This document shows, in pieces, positions 37,717 through 46,322 of a stretch of 64,000 nucleotides of DNA. The DNA comes from Corynebacterium capitovis DSM 44611. Lineage in GTDB: Bacteria > Actinomycetota > Actinomycetes > Mycobacteriales > Mycobacteriaceae. Within the stretch, counting starts at the first letter, position 1. Every line of letters starts with the position of its first letter. Below the pieces are notes generated by a model. That model was not told the DNA's origin and ran no database searches. It worked only from the letters and a program-made list of their open reading frames with translations. The DNA is taken from the NCBI RefSeq assembly GCF_030440535.1, contig NZ_CP047117.1, positions 434,001 to 498,000 of the forward strand, written 5' to 3'. Both the position numbers and the translations under genes were made by a program.

Positions 37717-38096
37717 AGCACTTTGAAGGACACGAGTTTCCCGTCCTTGATGCGGGCGGCGTAGCCGAAGCGGCGAGTACCGGCTTGAACGGAGCCGAAG
37801 ATCTCCCCGCTCTCGCGCGCGTGGCACGTCAGGACACGTACGGGTTCTTTGGCTGACGGGCGGGAGGCGCGGCGGCGCGCGCTCACGTGGCTGCGTACCC
37901 CCATTCCGTAGAGCTCGCCGTCGAGGGTTGCGGCCTCCCGCAGTCCGAATGACGCCTCCAGCGCGGCCCGAACGAGGGGGGACACCCGAGGCGCGCGGTG
38001 CACGGGGCGGGGCCGGCGAGGCGGGGCTGCGACCTCCGGGGCGAGCCTAGGCACCACGACCTTCAGGTGGGTGCAACCGGGAACGGGGTAGTACAC
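37713..38096 (-). CDS. Rv3235-family protein
   Basis: Basic protein of 127 aa with the family pattern: a Pro/Arg-rich N-terminus, [26 protein letters not shown], and C-terminal [31 protein letters not shown]. It is found next to secA in mycolata. The stop TAA is the reverse complement of part of the secA stop (shared TTAA). The GTG start has GAGGAG only 2 nt away, so a TTG at 38144 is possible. Function unknown. Confidence 0.75.
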   Translation of the reverse strand: MYYPVPGCTHLKVVVPRLAPEVAAPPRRPRPVHRAPRVSPLVRAALEASFGLREAATLDGELYGMGVRSHVSARRRASRPSAKEPVRVLTCHARESGEIFGSVQAGTRRFGYAARIKDGKLVSFKVL

Positions 38097-38244
38097 GACT
38101 CCTCTTTCTCTGAATGCGGCGAGATGCGGGCAGCGAGCCAACAAGCCGGAGGGCGGGGTAGGTAGTATTGTGGCACGATTGCAGGCTGCGCCCCCTTCCG
38201 TCGGCGCACACTTTAGTAGGCACGAGAAAGGGAGTCGACAGCGC

Positions 38245-38658
38245 ATGCAGGCACTGATCATTGACTACGCGGGGGTCCTCGACCTCGACCCGGAAGAGCG
38301 CCAGCGCTGGAGCAACCTCATTCAGGCGGTGAAGCAGCAGGGTATTTCGACGGCCATTTTGTCCAATGCGTCGGGCGAGGGGGAGGAAGCCGAGCAGATT
38401 CGCGAGTGGGAGTTCCGGGGCGATGTCGATGCCGTGGTTCTGTCCGGAGAAGCGGGGGTGGAAAAGCCGGACCGCGCAGCTTTCCAAGCCGCGGCGGATG
38501 CCGTGGCCGCCCCGCTGGCGGAGTGCGTCGTTATCGACGATGACATTTTTAACGTTCGCGCCGCCGTCGAGTTCGGAATGGTCGGCATCCTGCACACCGC
38601 GTTCGAACGCACCGCAGTGGAAATCCAGTCCCTGTTTGATATCGAGGGCGAGTTCTAG
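38245..38658 (+). CDS. HAD-like protein with altered motif I
   Basis: Compact HAD-fold protein of 137 aa without a cap domain. Motif I is DYAGVL, where the second Asp of DxD is Ala; motif II is AILSNAS, the Lys region is GVEKPD and motif IV is VVIDDDIFNV. The missing Asp normally acts as acid/base, so phosphatase activity is doubtful. AAAGGGAG precedes the ATG. The stop overlaps the next start. Confidence 0.8.
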   Translation: MQALIIDYAGVLDLDPEERQRWSNLIQAVKQQGISTAILSNASGEGEEAEQIREWEFRGDVDAVVLSGEAGVEKPDRAAFQAAADAVAAPLAECVVIDDDIFNVRAAVEFGMVGILHTAFERTAVEIQSLFDIEGEF

Positions 38659-39155
38659 TGCGGGTGTACGTCCCTGCCACCTTCAGCATGCTCGTCTCCC
38701 TGGGGGACAGCGGGGTGCTCCACGCACGAAACGGCTGGGCCTTCGCCGTCACGCCCGAGCTGGAGGCTTTCTTCACCGACGGAGACACCGAGGAGCTCGA
38801 GGCCATTGCGTTCGACGAGGCGTCGCGCACCTCTATCCGCCTGCTCACGGCCGGTGGGGAGGAGGATTTTCCGTACCGCCGCGCGGTCGTCTCTGCGGAT
38901 GTCGAGGAAGCGGTAGGTCACCCGGACATGGGGGAGGCCGTCGTCAAGCTCGCTGGGCCCATCGCTCTTGACGACGTCGCCGCGATCCACGTCGATGTCG
39001 CCGAGGCCGAGGATGCGACGAGGCGGGCGATTGACAACATCGACGCGGCCGAGCTTGGAGATGAGGACGCGGAGCTGGCGGTCGGTGATGCGCAGGACAA
39101 CTACATGGCCTTCTACGACCCGAGCGAGCTAGCGCTCGTCCTCGAGATGCTTTAG
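38658..39155 (+). CDS. DUF6912 family protein
   Basis: Acidic protein of 165 aa beginning MRVYVPATFSML, with an alternation of beta and alpha segments and repeated acidic patches; it ends YDPSELALVLEML. The GTG start overlaps the stop of the HAD gene by 1 nt, so the two are coupled. The 3' end overlaps convergent rsgA by 27 nt. It is conserved in mycolata; function unknown. Confidence 0.78.
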   Translation: MRVYVPATFSMLVSLGDSGVLHARNGWAFAVTPELEAFFTDGDTEELEAIAFDEASRTSIRLLTAGGEEDFPYRRAVVSADVEEAVGHPDMGEAVVKLAGPIALDDVAAIHVDVAEAEDATRRAIDNIDAAELGDEDAELAVGDAQDNYMAFYDPSELALVLEML

Positions 39156-40154
39156 CTCCCACTCGTTGTTGCTGCTCAGCGACTCGAGGAGGATGCGGAC
39201 GGCGCGGGCGCGGCGCCCGGTCGCTGAGTCTGGGTCGAGCCGGTCCCACGCGCACTCTGGGTCGGCCGGTGGCCCGAGGTGGGTGCAGCCCCGTGGGCAG
39301 TCCTCGGCAGCATCTTCGAGGTCGGGGAAGGCCTGCACAACCTCGGCGGTCGACACGTGGGCAAGACCGAAGGAGCGGATCCCGGGGGTGTCAATGACCC
39401 AGCCGCCGCCTGGAATGGCGAAAGCGACCGACTGCGTCGAGGTGTGGCGCCCCTTGCCGACGCCAGATACCTCGCCTGTCTCCCGGTTCGCGTCTGGAAC
39501 TAGCCTGTTGACCAGCGTCGACTTGCCCACCCCAGAGTGCCCGATGAGCGCGCTCAGCCGGCCGCGGATCGTGTCTTCCAGGCCCTCGATGCGGTCGTCG
39601 ATACCGACGTCGAGGACCTCGGCGTCGAGGTCGGCGAGCTCCGCGCGGAAGACCGCCGTGTCGGCTAGGTCGGACTTGGTCAGGCACACGACGGGCGTCA
39701 CCCCACCTGCGAAGGCGGCGATGAGGGCGCGTTCTACAAAGCCGGTGCGGGGCGGGGGGTCAGCCACGGCGACAACGATGAGAAGCAGCTCGGCATTAGC
39801 CACGAGGATGCGCTCGTAGGGGTCCGTGTCGTCGGCGGTGCGCCGCAAGACGGACGTGCGTTCCTCGCGCTTGACGATGCGCGCCAGCGTGCCCTCCCGC
39901 CCCGAGGTGTCCCCGACAACCCCGACGCGGTCGCCGACCTCGACGGATACGCGTTTGAGCTCGCGGGCCCGCATGCAGGGGACGACGGTTCCCGGGCCGT
40001 CGAGAACAACCCCCCACCTGCCGCGGTCTTTAGTGATCACCATTCCCGGCAGCGCGTCTTCGTGGCTGGGGCGGTCCTTGCTCCGCGGGCGCGAACCCTT
40101 ACCGGGGCGGACGCGAACATCGGATTCGTCGTAGTCACTAAACCGCCGCGCCAC
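39129..40154 (-). CDS. rsgA: Ribosome small subunit-dependent GTPase A
   Basis: Circularly permuted GTPase of 341 aa for late 30S maturation. After a basic N-terminus and an OB-fold come the GTPase motifs in permuted order, with CLTKSDL (G4) before GHSGVGKST (G1) and DTPGIRSFG (G3), then a zinc site CPRGCTHLGPPADPEC. It starts with GTG, 5 nt after the aroA stop on the same strand. Confidence 0.95.
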   Translation of the reverse strand: MARRFSDYDESDVRVRPGKGSRPRSKDRPSHEDALPGMVITKDRGRWGVVLDGPGTVVPCMRARELKRVSVEVGDRVGVVGDTSGREGTLARIVKREERTSVLRRTADDTDPYERILVANAELLLIVVAVADPPPRTGFVERALIAAFAGGVTPVVCLTKSDLADTAVFRAELADLDAEVLDVGIDDRIEGLEDTIRGRLSALIGHSGVGKSTLVNRLVPDANRETGEVSGVGKGRHTSTQSVAFAIPGGGWVIDTPGIRSFGLAHVSTAEVVQAFPDLEDAAEDCPRGCTHLGPPADPECAWDRLDPDSATGRRARAVRILLESLSSNNEWELKHLEDER

Positions 40155-40159
40155 GCGTC

Positions 40160-41455
40160 CTACGCCCCCGTTCCGTCAGCGACCATGTCGGCCCACATCT
40201 CAGCGAAACCGGGAAGGGTCTTGGCTGTCGTGGCCACGTTTTCCACCTTTACGTCGCGCGTGGTCAGGCCGATGATCGCGCCGGCTGTGGCCATCCGGTG
40301 GTCGGCGTAGGTCCGCCACGTGCCCCCGTGCAACGGGGCGGGATGGATGCGCAGGCCGTCGCGGAGCTCCTCGCAGTTGCCGCCCAACCGGTTGATCTCC
40401 GCCGTCAGCGCCCCCAGCCTGTCGGTCTCGTGGCCGCGGAGGTGGGCGATGCCCGTCAGCTCGGAGGGCGTTGTCGCGTGGGTCGCAAGGGCCGCCACTG
40501 TCGGAGCGAGCTCGCCGATGTCACCCATGTCGATGCGGATACCGCGCAGCGTCCCGCGCTGTGCGCCGCGTACCTCGAGGTCGTGCGTGGAACCGCTGGC
40601 ACGCAGAACGACCTCGCAGCCCATCCGGCCCAGGATGTCGCGGATGACGTCTCCGGGCTGGGTCGTCGCGACTGGCCAGTTGGGCACGCGGACGAACCCG
40701 CCGGTGACAGCGGCGGCGGCGAGGAACGGCGTTGCATTCGACAGGTCCGGCTCGATCGCCCACGCTCTCCCGCCGATCGGTTGCGGGTCGACGGACCACG
40801 TGTTGTCACCAGCGGTGACGCTCACCCCGGCGTGGGCGAGCATGGCCACCGTCATCTCGATGTGGGGCATGGACGGCAAAGTCGCCCCGGTGTGTCGCAC
40901 CGTCAGGCCGCGCGCGAAGCGGGGAGCGGCGAGTAAGAGCCCGGAAACAAACTGGGAGGACCCCGAGGCGTCCAGCGCCACGAGCCCACCCTCGGCGTGG
41001 CCCGCACCGCGCACGGTAAAGGGAAGGCGATCTCCGGACACGTCGACGCCCACCGCGCGCAGAGCATCGAGGATGGTGCTCATGGGTCGGGTGCGGGCCT
41101 GCGCGTCGCCGTCGAAAAGCACGGGGCCCTCCGCGAAGGCCGCGACAGGCGGCACGAAACGCATGACGGTCCCCGCCAGCCCGCAGTTGATCTCGGCGGA
41201 GTGGAGAGCTGCGGGGCGGATGTGGATGGTGCCGTCGGCACCGTCGCTGAACTGAGTGCCCATCGATTCCAGGGCGGCGCGCATCAGGTCCGTGTCGCGC
41301 GAACGCAAGGCGCCGCTGACTGTGGAGGGGCCGTTGCCAAGAGCCGCGAGGATGTACGCGCGGTTCGTCATCGACTTCGACCCAGGCACGACCTGGGTGT
41401 GCGTGATGGGTGCGGAGGCAAATGGCGCCGACCAGTCAGTCATGGAATCAATCAT
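40160..41455 (-). CDS. aroA: 3-phosphoshikimate 1-carboxyvinyltransferase (EPSP synthase)
   Basis: Shikimate-pathway enzyme of 431 aa joining PEP to shikimate-3-phosphate. Motifs are [50 protein letters not shown] and [10 protein letters not shown]. An ATG at 41443 is an alternative start. It is divergent from the SRAP gene and likely cotranscribed with rsgA. Confidence 0.96.
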   Translation of the reverse strand: MIDSMTDWSAPFASAPITHTQVVPGSKSMTNRAYILAALGNGPSTVSGALRSRDTDLMRAALESMGTQFSDGADGTIHIRPAALHSAEINCGLAGTVMRFVPPVAAFAEGPVLFDGDAQARTRPMSTILDALRAVGVDVSGDRLPFTVRGAGHAEGGLVALDASGSSQFVSGLLLAAPRFARGLTVRHTGATLPSMPHIEMTVAMLAHAGVSVTAGDNTWSVDPQPIGGRAWAIEPDLSNATPFLAAAAVTGGFVRVPNWPVATTQPGDVIRDILGRMGCEVVLRASGSTHDLEVRGAQRGTLRGIRIDMGDIGELAPTVAALATHATTPSELTGIAHLRGHETDRLGALTAEINRLGGNCEELRDGLRIHPAPLHGGTWRTYADHRMATAGAIIGLTTRDVKVENVATTAKTLPGFAEMWADMVADGTGA

Positions 41456-41458
41456 AAT
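41453..41458 (+). promoter_or_regulatory. Putative -10 element of the SRAP gene
   Basis: CATAAT, 6 nt before the ATG at 41465; leaderless configuration, overlapping the aroA start on the other strand. Confidence 0.4.
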
Positions 41459-41464
41459 GGACCT

Positions 41465-42130
41465 ATGTGCGGGCGATTCGTGTTGTTTACCTCGGGCCAG
41501 GACCTTATCGACGAGATCGGTCGACTGCCCGGCGCGTCCCCGCTCGCGACCCCCGACGGCACCCCGCCGGCCCGCTACAACATCGCACCCACCCAGCAGG
41601 TGCCGCTGATCCGCTTCGCCGACGCCGCCCCCGGTGCGCAGCTCGATGCCGCCCGGTGGGGGCTCCTGCCGACATGGAAGAAGGACGATTCCGGCCCGCC
41701 CCTGTTTAACGCTCGGAGTGAGACGGTAGCGGACAAGCCGTCGTTTCGGTCGGCGTTCGCGTCCCGGCGGGGCCTCATGGTCCTCGATGGCTACTACGAA
41801 TGGAAGCGGGAGGGCGCGGCCAAGCAGCCGTACTACGTCGCGCTGAGCGAGGGGTTGTTGTACGCGGCGGCCTTGTGGGATACCGGGCTCGATTGCTTGT
41901 CGACGACCATGCTCACCACAGCCGCGCCCGAGACAACGGAATGGCTACACCACCGGCTGCCGCTGTTCCTCGCCCCCGACGAGGTCGAGCAGTGGGTTCA
42001 CGGCAGCCCTGAGGACGCGCTCGCGCTCGTGGCCCCTTCGCGCGTGGCCCCCGACCTCGTGGCCCGGCCCGCCGCACCCGAGGTGGGCAACGTACGCAAC
42101 GACTACCCGGAGCTGATGTCGGCGAACTGA
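41465..42130 (+). CDS. SOS response-associated peptidase (SRAP/YedK family)
   Basis: HMCES/YedK-type protein of 221 aa that forms a covalent thiazolidine crosslink with abasic sites in single-stranded DNA. The catalytic Cys2 follows the initiator Met (MCGRF), and NIAPTQQ, WGLLPTW, NARSET, the Glu in GYYEWKR and the His in [10 protein letters not shown] are all present. The 3' end overlaps convergent ybaK by 28 nt. Confidence 0.93.
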   Translation: MCGRFVLFTSGQDLIDEIGRLPGASPLATPDGTPPARYNIAPTQQVPLIRFADAAPGAQLDAARWGLLPTWKKDDSGPPLFNARSETVADKPSFRSAFASRRGLMVLDGYYEWKREGAAKQPYYVALSEGLLYAAALWDTGLDCLSTTMLTTAAPETTEWLHHRLPLFLAPDEVEQWVHGSPEDALALVAPSRVAPDLVARPAAPEVGNVRNDYPELMSAN

Positions 42131-42570
42131 GCCCCGGTGAGGGCAGCGAGGTCGCCCGGTGCGAGTTGTACGGAGAGGCCGCGTTGGCCCGCAGAGACCG
42201 TGACGGTGTCGAGGTCGGCGATTGAGGCGTCGAGAAGCGTGCGCAGCTGGGTCGCGGTGCCCAGCGGCGAGATCCCTCCCACGACGTACCCGGTGGCGCG
42301 TTGCGCGCGCGCCGGGTCCGACATTTCCGCCCGCTTCCATCCGAGGGCCTGCGCCGCGTGCTTCAGACTCAGTCGTGTTGCCACGGGCACGCAACACAGG
42401 GCGAGTTCGGTGCCGGGCCCGGCGACGACGAGCGTCTTTAGTACTTCATGGGGGCTGATCTGCAGCTCGTGGGTGGAATGCTCCCCGAAGTGGTCCTGAC
42501 TGGGGGTGTAGGTGAGGACCTCGTGCGGTGTGTCCGCGAGGGCCTCCAGTGCCCGGGTTCTGCGTGCCAT
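42103..42570 (-). CDS. ybaK: YbaK/EbsC-family aminoacyl-tRNA deacylase
   Basis: Trans-editing domain protein of 155 aa, probably hydrolysing Cys-tRNA(Pro). Motifs are LKTLVVAGPGTELALCCVPV (catalytic Lys region), a variant of the GG(I/V)SPLG segment in YVVGGISPLGTA and the C-terminal [16 protein letters not shown]. It is divergent from sigH. Confidence 0.9.
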   Translation of the reverse strand: MARRTRALEALADTPHEVLTYTPSQDHFGEHSTHELQISPHEVLKTLVVAGPGTELALCCVPVATRLSLKHAAQALGWKRAEMSDPARAQRATGYVVGGISPLGTATQLRTLLDASIADLDTVTVSAGQRGLSVQLAPGDLAALTGAQFADISSG

Positions 42571-42607
42571 GGTGCCTATCTTTCCAAACCCGTCCCCGGC
42601 CGTGGCC

Positions 42608-42613
42608 TAGAAT
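42608..42613 (+). promoter_or_regulatory. Putative -10 element of sigH
   Basis: TAGAAT, 6 nt before the ATG at 42620, implying a leaderless sigH mRNA from a housekeeping-type promoter. Confidence 0.45.
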
Positions 42614-42619
42614 GGTGAC

Positions 42620-43207
42620 ATGGCCGACACAGACCTGCGCGAGCGCTTCACTGAGGAGGCGATGCCGCTGCTCGACCAGCTCTACGGCGGCGCTTTGCGG
42701 ATGACACGCAACCCTCAGGACGCGGAAGACCTTGTGCAGGAGACGTACCTCAAGGCCTTCAACGCTTTCGGCAGTTACAAGCAGGGCACGAACCTCAAGG
42801 CGTGGCTGTACCGGATCATGACAAACACCTACATCAACACGTACCGCAAGAAGCAGCGGCGCCCGGTAGAGACCTCCGCGGAAGGTGTTACGGATTATCA
42901 GCTGTATACGTCGAGCTCCCACGATTCGACGGGCCTGGAATCCGCCGAGGTTGAGGCGTTGAAAAACCTTCCCAACTCGCGTATTTCCGATGCGCTCAAC
43001 GCGCTCAACGAGGACTACCGGATGGTTGTCTACTACGCCGATGTCGAAGGGTTGGCGTACAAGGAAATCGCGGAAGTGATGGACATTCCGCTTGGCACGG
43101 TCATGTCCAGGCTGCACCGGGGAAGAAAACAGCTCCGCGAGATGTTGAAGGACGTGGCAAACGAGCAAGGCATCGGCGTCGACCGGGCGGATAGCAAGGA
43201 GAGCTAA
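42620..43207 (+). CDS. sigH: ECF sigma factor SigH (SigR-like)
   Basis: Extracytoplasmic-function sigma factor of 195 aa for disulfide and heat stress. Region 2 holds [21 protein letters not shown] and [15 protein letters not shown]; region 4 holds [20 protein letters not shown] and [14 protein letters not shown]. It is followed after 3 nt by its anti-sigma factor gene, the standard SigH-RshA arrangement. It controls thioredoxin, Clp and proteasome-related genes in relatives. Confidence 0.95.
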   Translation: MADTDLRERFTEEAMPLLDQLYGGALRMTRNPQDAEDLVQETYLKAFNAFGSYKQGTNLKAWLYRIMTNTYINTYRKKQRRPVETSAEGVTDYQLYTSSSHDSTGLESAEVEALKNLPNSRISDALNALNEDYRMVVYYADVEGLAYKEIAEVMDIPLGTVMSRLHRGRKQLREMLKDVANEQGIGVDRADSKES

Positions 43208-43210
43208 GCG

Positions 43211-43510
43211 ATGGGCACTGGAGAGACCCCCGGCGGCATGCCGGGCTGCCCTGACTGTCACGACGCGCAAGAGCTGATGTGTGAGCTGTTGGATTCTCAC
43301 ACGAGCCCCGAGCGCGCGGCTGAGATCCGCGCAGTCATCGCGGCGTGTCCTGCGTGTTTCGAGCGGTTTCGATCCGAGCAAGAGGTGCGCGGGATCGTGC
43401 GCAGGTGCTGCGGCGAAGCGCAGGCCCCCGAGCCTCTGCGGCAACGCATTATTGCGTCGATCACGACGGTCACGCGCGTGACACTCACCGAGTTGCGCTA
43501 CGGCCAGTAG
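43211..43510 (+). CDS. rshA: Redox-sensing anti-sigma factor RshA (RsrA family), zinc-ligand His absent
   Basis: Anti-sigma factor of 99 aa paired with SigH. The expected ZAS layout is Cys, then His-x3-Cys-x2-Cys. Here Cys16, Cys46 and Cys49 (CPAC) align with the ligands, but the position four before Cys46 is Val42 rather than His. Extra cysteines (13, 24, 66, 67) and His17/His30 could substitute. The RRCCGE...PEPLR segment of the family is conserved. The gene starts 3 nt after sigH. Confidence 0.88.
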   Translation: MGTGETPGGMPGCPDCHDAQELMCELLDSHTSPERAAEIRAVIAACPACFERFRSEQEVRGIVRRCCGEAQAPEPLRQRIIASITTVTRVTLTELRYGQ

Positions 43511-43520
43511 GAAGCGCAAA

Positions 43521-43566
43521 GCCCCCCTCCGCCCGGCGACGATGTCCCGCGGGCTGCGAGGGGGGC
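43521..43566. terminator. Bidirectional terminator between rshA and bL37
   Basis: A 9-bp perfect outer stem (43521-43529 with 43558-43566) and an inner 5-bp stem (43531-43535 with 43550-43554). It lies between two convergent genes and can terminate both. Confidence 0.75.
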
Positions 43567-43579
43567 CTAAGTCAGGCTC

Positions 43580-43654
43580 TTAAGCGTTGGGCCGCTTTCC
43601 GTGGTTGGAGCCCTTCTTGCGACGGTCCTTGCGCTTGCGTCCACGCTTGCTCAT
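43580..43654 (-). CDS. 50S ribosomal protein bL37 (AURKAIP1/COX24-domain), 24 aa
   Basis: Tiny, very basic protein of 24 residues: MSKRGRKRKD followed by RRKKGSNHGK and a short tail. It matches the actinobacterial ribosomal protein annotated as bL37 or AURKAIP1/COX24-domain. AAGGAG lies 7 nt before the ATG. It is easily missed by gene callers. Confidence 0.88.
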   Translation of the reverse strand: MSKRGRKRKDRRKKGSNHGKRPNA

Positions 43655-43807
43655 GGTGTTCTCCTTGTTTTAAGGCTTTATAGTTTTCTGCCACCCACCC
43701 CGGCAGGAGGCCGGTGGAGTGGAGATGATCTCGCCGGGCGCCGTGACAGCAGCTCGGACACTCACAGACACTGTAATGGCCCGCGCCGGGGCCGAAGAAA
43801 TCGGGCT

Positions 43808-44071
43808 CTACGCGGAGAGGCGGGCGCGGTGACGTGCGCGCTGCTTCGTGCGGCGCTTCAGCGCGCGGCGTTCCTCTTCAGACAAGCCACCCCAGACGCC
43901 GGCATCCTGACCGGTTTCAAGCGCCCACTTCAGGCACTGGGAGGTAACAGGGCAGCGATTGCACACGAGCTTGGCCTGGGCAATCTGGGAAAGAGCGGGG
44001 CCGGAGTTACCGACCGGAAAGAACAGTTCGGGGTCTTCGTCGCGGCAAACAGCTTCGTGGCGCCAATCCAT
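43808..44071 (-). CDS. whcE: WhiB-family regulator WhcE (WhiB1-like)
   Basis: Iron-sulfur regulator of 87 aa. Cluster ligands are Cys9, Cys37, Cys40 and Cys46, with the GVWGG turn and a basic C-terminus (RRTKQRARHRAR). It is nearly identical in pattern to mycobacterial WhiB1 (MDWRH..AVCRDEDPELFFPVG). In C. glutamicum WhcE follows rshA and helps in oxidative stress. The ATG at 44071 has AAGGAG 8 nt upstream. Confidence 0.93.
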   Translation of the reverse strand: MDWRHEAVCRDEDPELFFPVGNSGPALSQIAQAKLVCNRCPVTSQCLKWALETGQDAGVWGGLSEEERRALKRRTKQRARHRARLSA

Positions 44072-44312
44072 GGTCACTTCTCCTTCATCGGTTCAGTCGT
44101 TCGTTGCGCTGGCGCACCAAGAGAACACCCCGGAACGAGGTGAAGAACAACGCAAAGTGTGTTGCACAGGCGATGGGCGGTGATCCGTGGAGGATCCGGC
44201 TTCCGTTTCCTGCTGTTAACCCTGTGGTGGCCGCGGGTTAAGGTCCGTGTTACCAGACCGTCTTTTTTGCTACCCGAGAATGATGGCACGTATGCCGCGA
44301 CGGCGCTAGGGG

Positions 44313-44342
44313 TTGACCATCAAAAGTGATGTATCTCATACT
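44313..44342 (+). promoter_or_regulatory. Orphan sigma-A-like promoter
   Basis: TTGACC, 18-bp spacer, CATACT. It points toward the 44589 gene, about 240 nt away, which has its own start-proximal -10. Confidence 0.4.
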
Positions 44343-44575
44343 CCACGAGCGCATTTAATCCTGGCCATGGTGCCGTCTTTCGTGGTTTTTCAGCCTGCAC
44401 GGCTCTGTGACCTGTGTAAATGTGTGGTCGCTGTGAGGAGGTCCGAACGGCGATCGGTCAAATCGCCTGCGCGTCCCTAGGAAGATGTCAGCTCGCCCTG
44501 ACCTGAGCTCCAGTCACTGAACGACGTTAACCCGCGCGTCAACAGGATAAACAATCCCTCGTGACAGGCGGGACA

Positions 44576-44581
44576 TAAACT
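44576..44581 (+). promoter_or_regulatory. Putative -10 element of the 44589 membrane protein gene
   Basis: TAAACT, 7 nt before the GTG start with no Shine-Dalgarno; leaderless configuration. Confidence 0.45.
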
Positions 44582-44588
44582 AATCGGC

Positions 44589-45062
44589 GTGACTACCCGA
44601 CACGACCCCTCCGCGTCCCCAGACCACACGTCGCCTGCGCCCGCGTCGCCGCCTGGCCTCCTCAAAGTCGGCGCCTGGGTGACCCTCGCCCAATGCGCGG
44701 CCGTGTTCATCTACGCGATAGCGCTCATCGTGGCGGATGTTCGGGGGGTTTCGGACGCCAGCCTCGAGTCGGAATCTTCCGCGACGGGGTTCGTCGGTGC
44801 GGGGACCGCAGCGTTCCTCATCATCGTGTTCGGGTTTATCGCCTTTGTCTCCGCCCGCACTGCGGCTGGCCGGCCCACCGGGCGCGGGGCCGTAGTGCTG
44901 ATCGAGGCGATCCTCCTCGGCGTTGCGTTTTACATGTTTAGCGGGGGAGCAATCGCCCTAGGCGTGGTCACCTTGATCTCTGCCGCAGCCGTCCTGTTTA
45001 CCATCTTCCACCCCGCGTCCGTCCGCTACGCGGCAGCGACCTACGGCCGCAGGGGCGAGTGA
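44589..45062 (+). CDS. Four-helix membrane protein of unknown function
   Basis: Protein of 157 aa with a Pro/Ser-rich cytosolic N-terminus (about 1-22) and four hydrophobic segments (about 25-50, 68-88, 100-117, 120-140). No motif identifies it. Its position, divergent from whcE and convergent with the Rv3212-like gene, is shared with corynebacterial relatives. Confidence 0.72.
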   Translation: MTTRHDPSASPDHTSPAPASPPGLLKVGAWVTLAQCAAVFIYAIALIVADVRGVSDASLESESSATGFVGAGTAAFLIIVFGFIAFVSARTAAGRPTGRGAVVLIEAILLGVAFYMFSGGAIALGVVTLISAAAVLFTIFHPASVRYAAATYGRRGE

Positions 45063-46322
45063 CTACTGGGCAGAGAGCGGGGCAAGGACAACGACGTCTT
45101 CGCCTCGCTTTTCGACGACCACCGCGCCCAGCCCGCGCGCGCTAACTGGGCCCTTGTATCCGCCACGGTCGACCGGAATAAGACGCGTCGCCGCAGCTCC
45201 GACGTTGACCTCGTCTGCCACCGACAGGCCCCCGTCGACCGGCACGACAAGCTGGCCCTCTGCGGAGAACCCGGTGCCGCGCACCCCGTCCATGACCGAC
45301 TCCACGCCCAGGGTGGTGGGGTTGAAAAGTATGAGGTGGCCATTGGCTTCGTACGTCATGTGGTGGGGCAGATCGGCGACGTTCAGGGCGACGGTCGCCG
45401 CAGGGCGGGGGCCGAGGTCGGGCACTGGGGACGTCGCCAAGGAAGCTCCGTCCTCACCGAAGGAGAGCACCATGCCGGAGTCGGGGTCGTAGACGGCCGC
45501 CGCCTCTTGGCCCACAGCGACGAGGTACGCGGAAGGGGACAGGTCGACGCTGGCCTCGATCTCGGGCTTGCGGGAATCATCCGGTGTAGTGGACTGGAGG
45601 CGCAGATGGGCGCCGTCGTCGCAGGTCTCGGTCACGGCGAGGAGGTCCGTGCGGGTCAGGGCGGAGGTGATCGCACACTGATTGGGCTGCATCCCCGCCT
45701 CCTGCGGGGCTTCAACGGCACCGTATTCCACCGTCCGGACGAGATCGGAGCGCCACACCTCCACTCGAGAGGGGCTCGAATATCCCACTCGGTCGTTAGA
45801 GGCTAACGCTGCGACGTCATCGGGCGCGACGGCGGAACGGGTTCCGGCATACGCCCCGGTGGAGGCATTAATGGCCACCACGTCCCCGCAGCCGGCGTTG
45901 TTCCGGTACACCGCGATCACTTTGCCCCAGGCCTGTCCCAGGGAACATAACTCGACGTCTCGGGTGTAGGTCCACGCGGTGTCTCCCTCCGGCGTTGTGG
46001 CGGTGAGGGTCTTACCTGCGTAAGTGATAATCCTGCCGCCGGCGATGACCGGGGCGAGGGAGGGGGAGGTATCGGGCAGGCGGAAGGACTCGGCCAACGC
46101 GGCGGGCGCCGCGGCGGTCGCGCTCGCGGCGGGCTCGTCGACACCCGGCCCCGCAGCCAGGTGCGCGCTGCGAATGGGCGCGCTGGCGATGGCGGATGCG
46201 ACAGCAACGGCGGAGATGGCAGCGAGAACAAAGGCCGCGATGATGTCCCCACGCGTGCGGCGCAGGGGAGAAGTCGCAGTGCGGGGTGCTCGGGAAGGCG
46301 CGAGGGAGCTCGTTCGGGGCAT
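45063..46322 (-). CDS. Rv3212-like membrane-anchored beta-propeller protein
   Basis: Protein of 419 aa: a basic cytosolic tail, one membrane helix (about 28-47), then an extracytoplasmic beta-rich domain that resembles PQQ-like propeller repeats (GGRIITYAGKTLTATTPEGDTAWTYTRD; AVYRNNAGCGDVVAINASTG). Several Cys could form disulfides. The ATG overlaps the rhlE stop as TAATG, so it is translationally coupled to the helicase. This matches the Rv3211-Rv3212 pairing. Function unknown. Confidence 0.82.
   Translation of the reverse strand: MPRTSSLAPSRAPRTATSPLRRTRGDIIAAFVLAAISAVAVASAIASAPIRSAHLAAGPGVDEPAASATAAAPAALAESFRLPDTSPSLAPVIAGGRIITYAGKTLTATTPEGDTAWTYTRDVELCSLGQAWGKVIAVYRNNAGCGDVVAINASTGAYAGTRSAVAPDDVAALASNDRVGYSSPSRVEVWRSDLVRTVEYGAVEAPQEAGMQPNQCAITSALTRTDLLAVTETCDDGAHLRLQSTTPDDSRKPEIEASVDLSPSAYLVAVGQEAAAVYDPDSGMVLSFGEDGASLATSPVPDLGPRPAATVALNVADLPHHMTYEANGHLILFNPTTLGVESVMDGVRGTGFSAEGQLVVPVDGGLSVADEVNVGAAATRLIPVDRGGYKGPVSARGLGAVVVEKRGEDVVVLAPLSAQ

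Larger units (their letters stand above)
44072..44588. other. 517-bp gene-free divergent region upstream of whcE
   Basis: Holds the whcE leader and several unexplained signals. A 7-bp inverted repeat TTAACCC/GGGTTAA sits at 44216-44222 and 44235-44241, followed by a short hairpin and a run of six T near 44262-44267. A plus-strand TTGACC (44313-44318) lies 18 bp from CATACT (44337-44342). A 37-codon open frame at 44367-44480 contains a CDLCKC motif but lacks a ribosome site. No known RNA is recognised. Confidence 0.45.
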
